This document shows positions 25,753-38,076 of a DNA stretch of 64,000 nt, piece by piece; the first letter of the stretch is position 1; every line of letters begins with the position of its first letter. The DNA is from Psettodes erumei. Its lineage: Eukaryota > Chordata > Actinopteri > Pleuronectiformes > Psettodidae. A program made the position numbers and the translations under genes. The stretch lies in assembly GCA_016785225.1 (NCBI GenBank), contig JAFBJZ010000880.1, positions 62,001 to 126,000 of the forward strand, in the 5' to 3' direction. The notes under the pieces were generated by a model. The model saw nothing but the letters and a program-made list of their open reading frames with translations, searched no databases and was not told the DNA's origin.

Positions 25753-26507
25753 CTGTAACTGTTTGATCAACACTGCTCCTTTATCGGGCCTGCTTCAGAA
25801 AGCGGGTTTAGTGAAACTCAGAATTTGATACGGCACATCGTCCTCATTCAGGATGATATATCATGTTGTTGATATCCAAGCACATCTTTTATCTCAAGTT
25901 TACACTGGGAAAAGATTGAACTAAAACATAGACATTGATTTGTTTCCCAAGACCGGTCTTTACTCACTATTTTATGGTGAAGGATATTAAGACAGAGAGT
26001 GATCTCTAATATAATACTTTCTGTATTTGTCCTCATCCTCTACTCAGAATAAAATCTATACACTGTATTTACAGCACTGAGACTGTGGACCTAGAGACAT
26101 CTGTTGTCACTCAGTTTTCTTGGTTGTTGTTGTTGTTGTAATGTACTCCAGGATATTGTACATAACATTGTGTTTAGAAAACAGTCCTCTCTGTGAGTCT
26201 GACACAACACAACAAAATGTTTAAAGTTTAAAAATATGAAGCTAAATCGAAGCGATAAAATACCCTTGCGTCCATGCCAGTCATATCATACATGTAGAAT
26301 TGAATGGAGAAACGCATTTTCCAACCGTTTCCAAATAAATAGTGCTTACAATGAAAGTTATAGTGAAATAATGAAATATATATCAGTGCACCCATTTGCA
26401 TCCTCCTTTATAAAATCTTCTCTAATTCTCTGTGCGTCCTCCCAGTGCCTTTCTTACCTCCTCCAACCTCTTTGGGTTCCCTCTTTTGGATCCGTTCAGG
26501 TGTCATT

Positions 26508-26879
26508 TTAACTCACTCTTGAAGACATATTTGATTTGTTCAAGTCTACCAGATAATCTGCCATGTGACAGTACAGTGACCGTATCTTGTTGACAGATTT
26601 TTCGCTTTTTGACTGATCCTCGGAGGCCTTCAACTTCATGCAGAGCTCCAGTGTCTGATGCAGACATACGGTACAGCCTTTACCATGTTTGACTTGCAGA
26701 TTACACTTGACTGTGGAGATGAGAGGTATCTGGATTCTTATGGCACTCTTGACGTCATTTTTCTTGGTTTTCCACTTCTTGGTGAACTCATGGTATGCCC
26801 ATGTTTCATCCATTTTTGGATCATGATCTTCACAGTTGATACTGGTATCCCCAAAAACTTTGAATATTTTCTTTCCCAC
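26508..26879 (-). other. Unrecognised 123-codon open frame
   Basis: An open minus-strand frame without known motif lies between smad4 and snapin. Its product would be lysine-rich with a cysteine cluster (VKCNLQVKHGKGCTVCLH and LELCMKLKAS) and ends MADYLVDLNKSN. It could be a single exon of an unannotated gene or a decayed gene, but codon bias and splice sites are not convincing. Listed because it is one of the longest frames outside repeats. Confidence 0.2.
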
Positions 26880-27779
26880 TCCATGTTATTGCAGGTTTAC
26901 TAACCTCAACCCATTGCTAAATATGATGAAGGTCAGCTGAAATAATAGCCTAAGAAAACAAATGGCATAAGAATACATCTAAGCAACATAATTTAACAGA
27001 TCATAAGAATGTACACATGCAGAGGTGATGGCAATTAAGTCAGACCTACATGTTCCCTCTGACTGGCCTAATTTACACATTCACACAGTCAGTGACTTTA
27101 GCAGCTGCGACAGTTGTTTGAGTCCAGATTATATATTTATTATCTTCAGTTCGTCAGCTTTTTCTTTGTAAAATATACAGCTCTGCTGCCAGTTGACTTG
27201 CCCCTGTTTGTGATTGGCCATATTCTGCAGACACTGAGTTGCCGTAACAAGTTGATAACCACCATCCTGTTACTGCTTAGTGAGACTGTTCATTAAATTA
27301 AGTGAAGCCGCAGTAAAGAAACGATATCCTGAGTTGGTTGAAGTTGCTTTGTAGTAGAGACCAAAGACCTCTGACCTTAGATCAACAATTATTTAGAGAA
27401 ATTAGTGTCCAAAAATAAATGACCAATGTATATGTAATTTACTTCAGTTTAAATAAAGCACATCTTCGGCAAGCTCCTGGAAATCAACAACTGGTTTTAA
27501 AGTCAACACAAATGACTAAAATGAATCAAACTTTATCTGTTTCCCCTGAAATTAGTCCCACAATACTAAAACTATCATGCACTACGATTAGGAAATAAAT
27601 AGGTGACAGAGAGACTGTAAAATCAACTGTTACCAGTCAGACTGACATGACATTTTCTGAGTGCATTCATGCTCTAACTGGGATGTTCATTTTCTATTTC
27701 AATGATCCTGTGACCCAAGGAGCTAAGAACAGCTGAATCATCAATGTTTACATTCACTTGATATCATGGGGTGCACGGA

Positions 27780-28411
27780 ATATTACAAGCTTTATTTTCA
27801 TCAGCATGTTGACAAACAGTTTATGTACAAGTTTTTTTTTAAAAAAATGAGCATGTGACTTTAATGTACTATAGCAACTGGTTCCTATAAAAACCACAAG
27901 TACTATTGTGCATAATAATGGCAACAACATTCAACACAGCAAGTTTCATTTTCAATCTTCTTCTTTGAAACCAGTTTCATAACCCCATGCTTTGTGCTGA
28001 TTTGCTACAACAAACTTATATCAGGAGGGCTTCATAGCGATGGCAACCATATATAAAGCTTGGAAAGACAGAGGGAGAGTCCAGTAACACTCGTTCACTT
28101 GATCAGATGTTAAGTGTGTATGGTCAAAACCGTTTCGCTACTTCAAGTGTGTTATTTCAAGTGGACGAACTGGAAGATACTGTATAGCAATGTAAAGTAA
28201 CGTATTTTGCCAGAGGATTACACATGAACCTATTTGCCTCATTCTAAGTAGATAGTAGCCTGGATTTTATTATAATAACATTAGACAAAGCAGGACTTCA
28301 GCAGGCGATTAGACAGACATATGTCAAAGGAAGACTTGTCCTCCTCATGTCTGTATTGAAGTGTAACACCTGGTCAAGACTGTTCACAGTGTTTGCTGTG
28401 CAGGAGGAGGG
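27780..28411 (-). other. snapin: snapin 3' UTR (inferred)
   Basis: Downstream of the snapin stop a minus-strand AATAAA (plus TTTATT at 27791-27796) is a likely poly(A) signal, giving a 3' UTR of about 0.6 kb. Confidence 0.5.
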
Positions 28412-30826
28412 TCAGGGTTTACTGGGGGAGCGGGACGTGAACACTCCAGAAGCCTCGAGCATGGTCTTTCTTCGTGCTGTCTCTTTGGCCACATTGTGAT
28501 TGAGTCGCCTCAGACGTTCCTGGGAACAGAATATTTACATTATGTTGCTGTTTTACTATTTGGTTCTTATGCCAGGTTTTGTTTTTTGACTGGTTGGTAA
28601 TTGTGGTGCTGATACTAGTAATTCTAGCTAAAACGTTAGCAGTATAGCAGTGGTAGTGGTACAAATGTTACAGTAGTAATATTAAATACAGCGGTACTGG
28701 TAATCCAATGCAGGTTAACAAAGATGACTAAGGCAATTCTTGAGGCACCACTAATCAGTCGGTTGATTAATCAACTGATATTTCAGCATTTTGAGGTAAT
28801 CAGCATCTGCCAACTCATGCAATCACTGATATTAAAAAAATGGGTTATTTTTATTACTGATAATCTCAGGGGAACATTTCAAGGTTGCTCCGCTCAGTTT
28901 CTCTTGGTTTACTTCTGGTACTTTTTTTAAGTATAGACTTTCTTGTTAGATTATATTTTGTGTTTGTTTAAAAGCCTCCCAGTATTGATAGTGTTGATGT
29001 GAGAAGCTAAACAGAAAAAGAAAGTTTCTCAGATGAACAGAATCCTGATTTGGGTTTTGTTTGCATACAGGACTAATAGAGGACTGAACCAAGCTAATGT
29101 CAGGGCTACATTTCAGTGTTGCTCCTGTCAGTTTGTCATGGTTCACCTCATTTGTTTATTATCGGTACTTATTTGTTGGGTTTTATCAGATGCAAATATC
29201 AGCATTATATATATATTGACAATTGGCCGCCTTGCTCTCTAAATATTGGCATCGGCCAGTGGAAAAACCCATGAGTCCACCACTAATATACTTACTGTAT
29301 ATATTCTCTTAAATGTTTGTGGTGATACATTCTCACTTACTGAGTGAAAAGTGGGGGAATCCTGTTTTAAGTGAAGTATACTTTAAAATTTTATAATACT
29401 GTGATATCTTATCATAGTTTTTAAAAAACAGAACAAAGAATTGACCAACCCTTGAGGGAAATAACTGGCTCTTTAGTTGCTAAATGGTCTATTTTCTTCA
29501 CCACCCTCAACCACCGTCATTTGAGGCTAAGCATGGCAGCTGAGTTTCAGACAATAAACTAAATCAACAAAAGGGAATGTTAGCATAATGCTGCTGAGAA
29601 CTCTTATGTATGTCACTACAAGCAACAACTGTCATTTTAACCATGGTTTTTGTTCAATTATTATAAGTGTATCTGTAAGAAATTCAAAAAGAAGTCCCAC
29701 ATGAGATGCTGGCCACTGACCTGAGCATTCTGCAGTATGTTGTTTACTAGCACTACTCTCCGCCTTGCATTCAGCAGCTTCTTTACATAAGGATCCAGGT
29801 CGAGCGCCACCTTCTGATGTTCATTTATCCTGCATAACTCTGTAAAGAATGAAAATTACAAGACACACAAGTCCAATCCAATCAAGCATTGAGACGATGT
29901 CCCCCAATCATTCTTATTTCTAATCTTTGTTTATTCATGGAAATATGACTCAAAATGTGAAATTTTGCTCAAGCTCACAATGGTCAAGAATCCTTCAAAA
30001 AATACCTGGACCCAGATACTGATCCGGATCACTCCAGAAATGTAATGGTTTCTAAGTTTGACCAAGAGCCATGTGTGGTAAAAGAATTTCATGAAAATCC
30101 GTCCATTACTTTTCATGTAAACCTGCTAACGCACACCCAAACAAACATATTGAACCAAAAACATGGTGACAAATAAACAGATATACTCAAAAACACATAA
30201 AAACACATTACCTGTGGCCAGGCTGTCTATATGTTCCCTTAATTCTACCTGGCTTTCTCTGCAAAGAATCAAATTATCACATTAGTCCAGGAAGAGGGAA
30301 AGATGATGCAGTTTAATGCAGGTTCATTTTGAAGCGAGGGAGACCTCTGCCATGGCTACGTATTTCATTCAGGTAATTCATACATTGTATACATAAACCA
30401 TGTTAACGGTACTGCTGTTAACTCCCCCCATTAAAATACGTGCTTACTTAGTTATCTGCATGTTAAAACAGTAACTGACATACATCGATTACAGTTAAAT
30501 CACTAAAATCAGTAATACCTCCCATGCATGTTGAGACAAAAACTGACGTTACTGGCATGCATCAGTAATATCGGTGACATACATGTCAAAACAGTAACCG
30601 TTGTCAGCTGTACAACTCGGACTAGCAGTCACGAGACTCAGCGGATGGGGGGGGGGGTGTCGCTCCTTAGCGCTGTGGGTGAACTTGAGGGGAATCGGGG
30701 CTGAAATTACCTTACTGAGTGTACGTGCAGGTCGAGCTGCTGGATTGCGGGCCTGAGGAGGTCGAACAGACCCTCGGCGATAGCATCTTTACCTGTGGAA
30801 GTCTCCGCCACCGTCGCCGCGGCCAT
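28412..30826 (-). CDS. snapin: Snapin, SNARE- and BLOC-1/BORC-associated protein
   Basis: Small coiled-coil protein, subunit of BLOC-1 and BORC, which position lysosomes and related organelles; also linked to SNAP-25 and vesicle priming. Minus-strand exons: 30826-30711, 30258-30212, 29839-29721, 28519-28412 (116, 47, 119 and 108 nt), all with AG/GT borders and consistent phase, giving 129 residues against 136 in human as I recall it. Recognised by LFDLLRPAIQQLDLHVHSVR, ESQVELREHIDSLATELCRI, then VALDLDPYVKKLLNARRRVV, NILQNAQERLRRLNHNVAKE and a C-terminus ending SRSPSKP. The N-terminus, MAAATVAETSTGKDAIAEG, is shorter than in human. The first codon lies head to head with chtop. Confidence 0.97.
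28865..29035. repeat. Dispersed repeat in snapin intron, inverted relative of 19205-19405
   Basis: Contains AAAGCCTCCCAGTATTGATA and GTGTTGATGTGAGAAGC, the reverse complement of the smad4 intronic copy. The following 29090-29250 stretch repeats part of the same unit in diverged form. Confidence 0.8.
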
Positions 30827-31160
30827 CTTACAGAAGAGTCCTCGCAGTCAAACAGGAAGCTACGTCACGACTACGGCGGCGTCATAAGAGCCTCTCCATT
30901 TTCTTCCCGAGGATCGGCAGGGCGGATAGTAGAACCATTTTAGGGAGCCGCGTTGTTAATTCCTGACTCGAGCATTTTAGCTCTCTTGTGACGCCTGCTA
31001 AATTAGGAAGATAGCAAATTAGTTTGTTTAGCAGTTTGTTTGTTAAAGCGGAAGAAAAGAAGTCGCCCTGCACGGCTTGACCGTGCTGCTAACACAGCTG
31101 CTAAAGCTTACCCTAGCCGGCCGTTTTAGCTCTTCTCTCGACCGACGCAACATTCACAGT
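30827..31160. promoter_or_regulatory. Shared snapin/chtop bidirectional promoter and chtop exon 1
   Basis: snapin starts on the minus strand at 30826. A chtop non-coding first exon ends at 31158 with donor GTAAGT. The roughly 200 bases between are GC-rich and no TATA box is evident, so both genes probably share a CpG-type promoter. Transcription start sites are not defined by the sequence. Confidence 0.6.
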
Positions 31161-31944
31161 AAGTGCCAATCATTAGAGTTCCTTTCCTTGGGGAACTCCC
31201 CCTCACCAACCACCAAACACAGCTATGTACAACTAGAGTTGACTGAACATCGACTCATGAGTTGAGCTGCTTCGTTAGGATCGAAAAGGCCAGTCTGCCT
31301 TCGTCCCACTAATCTCGTACGCGGAATGAATCGGCCTCACTCCCCCCGCTCCTCGCAGATCGCGCCGTGTGTCTGAGAGCCCGCTGCTGAGTCGCTCACA
31401 CTGACGAGCAAGCAAAGTGCTGGCTAAACCAGGCTCCATGGATCATGTGGAGGAAACCAGACTCCCCTGCATGTGTCGAACGCCTCTTCGTACTGTATAT
31501 TCTGTCGTCCTTCTTATTGGCTGTTGCCACCATCGTCAGTCCTCTGTGATGAGACGGTGGTGTTACTGAGCGACACTTCTGTCGCCTCACCTATGAGGAC
31601 ACGGAGCACATGCAGGGACAGCTGACGTGTTCTGCCCACTGGCGATGGATTCCAGAGTCATCCCAATGTTCTGACAATCTGAAACCGAACCTAACTGGAA
31701 CCAGCTATCAGAACCAACCCCAATAAAACAGCGGGCTCGTGACTATCTCAGAATGGTGAAATGTCAGCCCGGTTCATCTGAACTAGTGACTGACTGACTA
31801 ACCAATCTCGCCTATCGCTAACACATACAGTAAACATGACACACATTTAATTGCTCGTCTCCCTTCTTGAGACTCCAGTGTGACCGTGTTTAATCTCTCC
31901 TGTCTTCTTTCCTCACCAGGAGCGCGAAACAGAAGTCTGTCAAA

Positions 31945-34760
31945 ATGAGTGCAGCCTCCTCCCAAAAAGTTGTCCTGAAAAGCACCACCAAAGTGTCCCT
32001 GAATGAGCGGTGAGGCGCCACGCACCCTGTCAGCAGTTAGACACCAGATGCAAGGGCCAGCCTTGGCTTGTGAAGGTTCTAGCGCTCTCTGCGGAATGCT
32101 ACTGTCGGGGGCCGGACCCGACATGGATGCTATTCTGACTGTCCCCAGGGTGTGCACTGCCCATTCAACGCCGCCGCCGATCTTTGTCGGCCGTGCGGCG
32201 TTTGGTGCGCTTGTGATAAAACTGTTGTTTGAGCAGTGCACACGTGTAGACAAGGGGAGAGGGTAGTGGTCATACTTGGTAAGCCTTTGTAAGTCCATGC
32301 TAGACCAGACCACGGTCCTGCAAACGCCTTTGGCACTCTTGCTCCCTGGTAATTATGCAGTATACATCCTGTATACTCTTTGAAGGGGAGAGGAAGGCTT
32401 CAGCAACACCAGGGAGATGGGGCACCTCTTAATCCTCTCTGCCCCTCTCTGATTTTCTCTCTCAAACCAGTGCAAGTGAGGCACATGCTCCTTCTTCCCC
32501 TTTCTCTTCTCTTCTCTGCTTCAAGTCTATAAGACACTGATCACTCAGTCCTGGCTTGGACGTGACAAAGAACTCCCCTCCCCCCCTTCCCATCTCTCCT
32601 TCCCCACTCTGAGTCTCTCGGTGGTTTAAACTATACGTCACGGTCCATGCCGTAAGTGGCTGGGTGGCACCAAGCACTCCTCACGTCCAGGGCCTCTGCT
32701 GCAGCGTGACGACCCCCCCACACACCGCCAGTCAGCCGGAGGCCTGTAAGTGGCAAATTGTGCTCCTCTTCTGGCACCTTCACTCTGCTGTCTCACTCAG
32801 TTCACCTGTCTCCTCGTGCTTGTTTTTTAAAAAAAAAACACATGCTTTAATTCAAGTATGAATCATTCTGGATTGTGATTTGGTTGAGAGAGAAAATGAG
32901 TGCCAACGAGTGCAACATGAGTCTTACATGACAAAAGAGCCACCAGAGAGTTTGTGTGGCTGCATCCGTGAAATGAGAAATGACTTGATGTGGAACCCTG
33001 CTTCCTCCTCCTCCTCCTCCTCCTCTGTATATCCCCTGTCCCCTTCTTTTACTTCCTCCCTCTGTTTCCTCCCACCTCTAAAGCTTCACTAACATGCTGA
33101 AGAACAAGCAGCCCACAGCGGTAAGCATTCGAGCCACCATGCAACAGCAGCATTTGGCCAGTGCCCGCAATCGCCGGCTGGCCCAACAGATGGAGAACCG
33201 GCCCTCAGTGCAAGCTGCTCTGAATCATAAACAGGTGAGGCCAAGGTGTCAGACAAGCTGAGGGTCAGTGGAGCTTGTTTTCTTTACTGTGCAGAGCCAC
33301 ATAGTGAGCAGTAGATGAACCTGCGCCAGGTCAGTGAAGAGCAGTGTGAGTAATGACAAAACAGGGGAACCAGATTTAGGTCGATGTGATCAGATCCCCC
33401 TTACCTGCTTAAAACTCCAGACCAAATTCATCTGATGTCAGCGTTCACTGTCTCTTTATAAATTCAGCATGTTTATTATTGACTGTTTATTGACTGGGAA
33501 TTAGTATTGCACTTCTTTGAAGTCGGGAACATGGGGAACATGCTTAACTTAATGCACATCCATTACAAAGCGGGATTTGTGGTTAGAGATGTAACTTCAG
33601 GTTTAGCCCTGATTTTTCAGGGCATCACCATGGTAACTGATGCTCAACACCTCGCCTGCTCTGGAGCAGGTGATGTTTCAGATGCCTGCACTGCTCTGCT
33701 CTGACCAATGCAACACATGCTATAATAAGAAAACATTAGAAATAAGCAACCATTCATTTAATGGATTATCTGATGTAATTATAGTCTTGGACTCCTTAGT
33801 GACACTGAAGTTGTTTGGTTTAGTAAACCCAGGCATCCTGGGTATGTTGATCCTGTTTCACAGTACAGGCCTGTGGATGTACAACTCTGGACATTGTGTG
33901 TTTTCTTTAGTCAAGACAGCAGGAGTGTGCCCTGTGACCACACCGGCTGTAGGATGACCTCGGTATTGCCCATCTCTTGTGTCTGACCTCATTTTGTCTT
34001 AACTGCATTCACGAATGGCCTGCATCAGAGCCTGAAGCTGCGCCTGGGGAAGAGCAACATCCAGGCCCGGCTGGGCCGTCCCGTCGGGGCTCTGATGCGC
34101 GGAGGAGCTCCCGGAGGCAGAGGAGTGATGCGAGGGATGACCAGGGGGAGCCTGAGAGGACGAGGCAGAGGAGGAGTAATGAGGGGATCTCTGTCCCTGA
34201 GAGGTGAGGTGTCAGCCTCACACAGCATCTCACCTATGAATTGGACTGTTATTCTAAGTGGCTATACTTTCTTCCTCTTGTCCGGGGTTTGTGCTGGGTA
34301 ATGATACGACTGTTTCACAGGGAAGCGAGTGGCTACGGGTGTCCCCCTGCGCGGCCGAGGTCCTGCTGGCCGTCTGTCGATGCGTAGAGGAGGTCGCTTC
34401 CGTGGAGGAGCCGCTGGCAGAGGAGGGGTTCTCTCCAGAGGAGCAGCACGAGGAGGAGTTGCCAGAGGTCAGAGGCTAGCAATATTTTATTTTCACTTAA
34501 AGCCGTTGACTGTTGATCAGTGCTGACCAGTCACCGTTGCCGTGTGTTGGTGGACAGGCCGCGGTGGACTGCGCGGGCGCGGAGGTTTCGCCGGCCGGGG
34601 TGGGCGTGGCCGCGGACGGGGCCGAGGCGTCGGCCGACCAGCTGTGACTCGCGAGCAGCTGGACAACCAGCTGGACGCCTACATGTCAAAGACCAAAGGT
34701 CACCTGGACGCTGAACTGGATGCCTACATGGCCCAGGCAGACCCCGACAGCATGGAGTGA
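31945..34760 (+). CDS. chtop: Chtop, chromatin target of PRMT1 (mRNA export factor)
   Basis: RNA-binding TREX component that stimulates the export helicase, is methylated by PRMT1 and works in nuclear speckles. Coding exons: 31945-32009, 33084-33234, 34029-34203, 34321-34467, 34558-34760; sizes and phases close at 741 nt, 246 residues (human about 248). Starts MSAASSQKVVLKSTTKVSLN, then FTNMLKNKQPTAVSIRATMQ and LASARNRRLAQQMENRPSVQ. A Gly/Arg-rich middle (RGGxRGRG repeats from exon 3 to exon 5), the PRMT target, follows. The C-terminus has a tandem LDNQLDAYMSKTKGHLDAEL motif ending DPDSME, as in the family. Upstream start context AAAATGAG; non-coding exon 1 is spliced to 31921. Retention of intron 2 would meet TGA directly after the exon. 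A 3' UTR to about 35835 is suggested by AATAAA at 35816-35821. Confidence 0.97.
33002..33025. repeat. (TCC)n tract before chtop exon 3
   Basis: Pyrimidine trinucleotide repeat about 60 bases upstream of the splice acceptor of the exon starting 33084. May contribute to its polypyrimidine context. Confidence 0.8.
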
Positions 34761-35840
34761 CCCTGATGGACTCAGAATCTGAAGCACACGTAGAGTCACT
34801 GCAGAACTGTCCAGCTGAACGCACACATACGGTGTAGTGTTGATGTGCTGAGAAGTCATGTTGATATTTTAGATGAGAGTGGTGACGGTCCATGATTCAG
34901 CAGGAAGTTATCTGAATCATGTCATGAATCAACAGGAACAGACCGTGCTGTCTACACTCTTCTGGTTATTTCATGTATACATATATGTCCTTAATCACGC
35001 TTTTGTTTTTTTAAAATTTGGTACAGATATGTGAAACGGCTTAAAACTGGATAGTGGTCCAGGAGATGTTGTGTTAACCCTCTGTTAAACAATTTTGAAT
35101 TACACCTTTTTTTTTAACAACTTTTTATTTTAAGTCTGATTTTAGTCATGTGTACTCAGACCTCATATGCGTGTGTAATCAAAACACTGGCAATGCAAAA
35201 CATTTCAAAATGATTTGTTGAAAAAGAATGGAAGCAAAAATGTCTTGAAGCCAAGTATCCATTTGTCTTTGTTTTATATTTGAAAGCTGTGTTTTGTTTT
35301 GGGTTTTTTTGGTTTGTTTTCTTTTTTTGTTCCTCTGTACCGTACACCTGTCAGCATTCTTTAGTGGAGTGTTGAACTTCAGAACATGACATGACCCAAA
35401 GCAAGTAAATAGGTTTTAATTAAAATGGAAATGGTGATTTCCTGAACTGAGCTAGTTGTATGAATTTGAAAATGTTGACTGCAGATTGAACTCAGAATGA
35501 ATAAGTAAATTAGCTAGTCATGACAGACTTATCAGCATATTGGTTTTCAGGCTTGTAGACCCATCAGCTCATCCCCCTCTTTAAATCATTTTAGATGACT
35601 GAAAGAGTCAGTTAATGTTTCCTGCTGTCCTGTCTCGATGAAAATTACGTGACTGATGAAGTACCTGAATGCCATACTAAGTCTCCTTTAGAATATTACA
35701 GTCTTAAAGTATCTGACATTTATTATATTTAAGTATCACAATCAATTTGACTTAACTATTCAAAGTAAAAGTACAAATGCTGTTAATTAGCAAGCCAGCA
35801 GTCATGTTTTAACAGAATAAAAGTGGTCCCTCTCCCCTTT
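34761..35840 (+). other. chtop: chtop 3' UTR (inferred)
   Basis: The region downstream of the stop codon has no further exon. AATAAA at 35816-35821 is the nearest strong poly(A) signal seen; earlier T-rich stretches lack one. Confidence 0.5.
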
Positions 35841-36329
35841 TCGTAACAACAAATCAGCAGGTCCTGCTTCCCTCACCCGTTTGAACGTGTCTTTCCAGTC
35901 AAAAACTTAACAACCCTGGAAACTGCTTGCTTGTTAGGAAACTTTGCTCCGATGCTTCGGAGTAAAAGCGAAAGTTGTCAGAATTAAACTCTGTAAAGTA
36001 CTCCCAGAAAAAAGTACTGTAATTAATTACGATTGCTTTGTTACATTACATGATGATGTGAGAGTGATGAGGTACGCAGGTAAGAGGGTAAAAGGAACTT
36101 CCAAACTCACCTCCATTTGTCCTGTGTGCGCAGCTCCAGACAGAACTGCTTTTTAATCGCATGGAGGCGTGGGTTTTACATGTCTCACGGGACAAGTCTT
36201 GTATCGGTGGAGCTCTTAGCACTGGTACAGACATGTTGAATGAACATCAGCTGATTAAGTGGTGACGCAGTGATTTGTCTAACACTGTTCTTTGGTTCAC
36301 TATTATCAGGATGTCCCAATAATTTTATG

Positions 36330-36620
36330 AAAATTTTCCAGTTGATTCACAATGCTGCAGCATAAATACTGACAGGAACTAGAAGAAGAGGTCATATCTC
36401 TCCTGTGTTAGCTCCCTTGCAATGGCTTCCTGTAAAATCTAGAATAGTATTCAAAATCCTCCTCCTCGCCTACAAAGCTCTTAATGGTCAGACACCATCA
36501 TATGTTGAAGAGCTCATAGTTCCTCCAGAATTTAGATACTTAAGTAAACATGAGCAGAAAAAAGACTGCACCAACAAACCACAATCTTCGACCTTCGCTA
36601 TTTCAGATAATATTTCACGA
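36330..36620 (+). mobile_element. LINE reverse transcriptase C-terminal fragment
   Basis: The plus strand encodes, with one in-frame stop near 36361-36363, QLIHNAAA then LAPLQWLPVKSRIVFKILLL and AYKALNGQTPSYVEELIVP, the end of many fish LINE proteins (family: LHWLPVxxRIxFKxLLLxYKAL). Only about 90 codons remain. Confidence 0.8.
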
Positions 36621-36788
36621 AGGAGGTGTTTATAACAAAACTTGTAAAAACAAACAAACAGCTGGCTGGGTGGAGATGGTGAGTTATGTTTATTAAACGT
36701 CGATAGACCTTTTTACTTTAAGGATTTCCGAGCGGACATGAACGCAGAACTGGTTGCCATAAAGTACTTCCAACTGACGTAACGAATC

Positions 36789-36830
36789 CTATAAATACTT
36801 TTGCGACACGACTTGAGGTCCTCTCTTCAG
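36789..36830 (+). promoter_or_regulatory. TATA box and 5'TOP-like start of snoRNA host gene
   Basis: TATAAATA at 36790-36797 stands about 25-30 bases before a pyrimidine run (TCCTCTCTTC) that fits a 5'-terminal oligopyrimidine start near 36820. Vertebrate snoRNA host genes usually have such starts. Confidence 0.6.
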
Positions 36831-37514
36831 TTTTCTCTCGGCAACGTGAAGAAGTTCGTCTGCGTCAGGTAACATAAATAACTGATTTATAAATCGGCAT
36901 CGCAGCAGACACGACTCAGAACATAGAGAATAACTATACACGCGGTCGCCCTGGTTAGGGACATTCGGTTTTATTGTACAGAGTCGTCACTTTTAGGGAA
37001 CCACGTTGTCCTCTTGTAACGAGGTGAACGAGCTGTCAGCTAGCGCGATGCTAACCTGGCTAGCGCTTTCTCCAATCTACCGTACAACTCAGGCGGCCTC
37101 ATCACGCTCCTTCCACGGTTGCATCTGTTGCACTGCTGTTGTAACAGGTCATTTATGTGTGTTCCCGCCTCGATGAGTATTGCCCCCCTTTAGAAAAAAA
37201 CCCCTTCCCGTTTGTAAAATATTCAATGAGCGAACGGTTCCCGGCTCGTGGAACGTTCCACGCACGATGTCTAAAAGGTGCGGGAACGTTGTGACCGCGC
37301 CAGGTTTCCTTTTCGGCCTGATTTCTTCCAGCCCCTCCCGGCGGCAACTGTTCTAAGCAGAGATGGGGGATTTATCTCTCCAGTGTCTTTCCGTGTTTCT
37401 CTGCTGCTGCATTAACGCTACTAGTATTAGCCCACCGCTGTTTAACTGCTTCTGGCTACATAGCTAACGTTAGCTATGTGGCCAAGTAGCAAAGAGCTCG
37501 CTCTGTCGTACCGT

Positions 37515-37860
37515 GGCAGAGCTACGGTGTCCGGCGAATTGACTGCAGTTTACTACAGTTTTCTCCTAACATTAACCATAACTTTATTTCGGCAACAGCA
37601 ATTAAGGCTCAAATCAATTAGGATTTGTTATATTTGACAGGAATTTCATCCTCTTTTGGATTTAGCCTAAAAAGTGTTAGTGCTTGTTGTACAGTAACAT
37701 GGATGTGCATGTAAGGTAAAATGATTTCAGTGTGTGTTACAGCCATTTAAGAGTTTAAAGCATATTTTCATGGTCATTGCAATTATATCGTTAATCACAC
37801 TCGTTTTGGCCAGGATAGTTCTGACATTAAATTTTCATTTTGTCCAATGCCTGCTGTGTG
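37515..37860. repeat. Dispersed repeat, direct relative of 20320-20800
   Basis: Lies in intron 1 of the snoRNA host gene, with TTATATTTGACAGGAATTTC, CATTTAAGAGTTTAAAGCAT and ATTATATCGTTAATCACAC in the same order as in the smad4 intron copy. Confidence 0.75.
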
Positions 37861-37938
37861 CATCAAGGTTTCACATCATTAGTAAGAGTTGAACGTGGAA
37901 ATGCTCACATCTGGATCAGTGTGTCCCACACAACCCAG

Positions 37939-38076
37939 CCACAGTGCAGACTCCTCAGTGGGATGGTCCTGTGCAGTGGACTGATCTCAGGGCAGCCGTG
38001 GTGATAGAAAGTCAGGTTTTGCTTTCACCCCTGCACTGCTTGTTGCTGAACGGTGACAATGAGGCCTGGCACATTA
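37939..38076 (+). ncRNA. H/ACA snoRNA candidate E
   Basis: The 3' hairpin is closed by GTCAGG (38011-38016) with CCTGGC (38065-38070), immediately followed by ACA and three bases. An H box ATAGAA (38004-38009) precedes it. The 5' hairpin is weaker: GTGCAG pairs with CTGTGC, and CCAC with GTGG. Position in host intron 1 fits. Target unknown. Confidence 0.55.

Noticed and set aside
34009..34233. Minus-strand and other-frame ORFs over chtop exons
   Set aside because: Shadows of the Gly/Arg-rich coding exons, which leave other frames open by GC bias.
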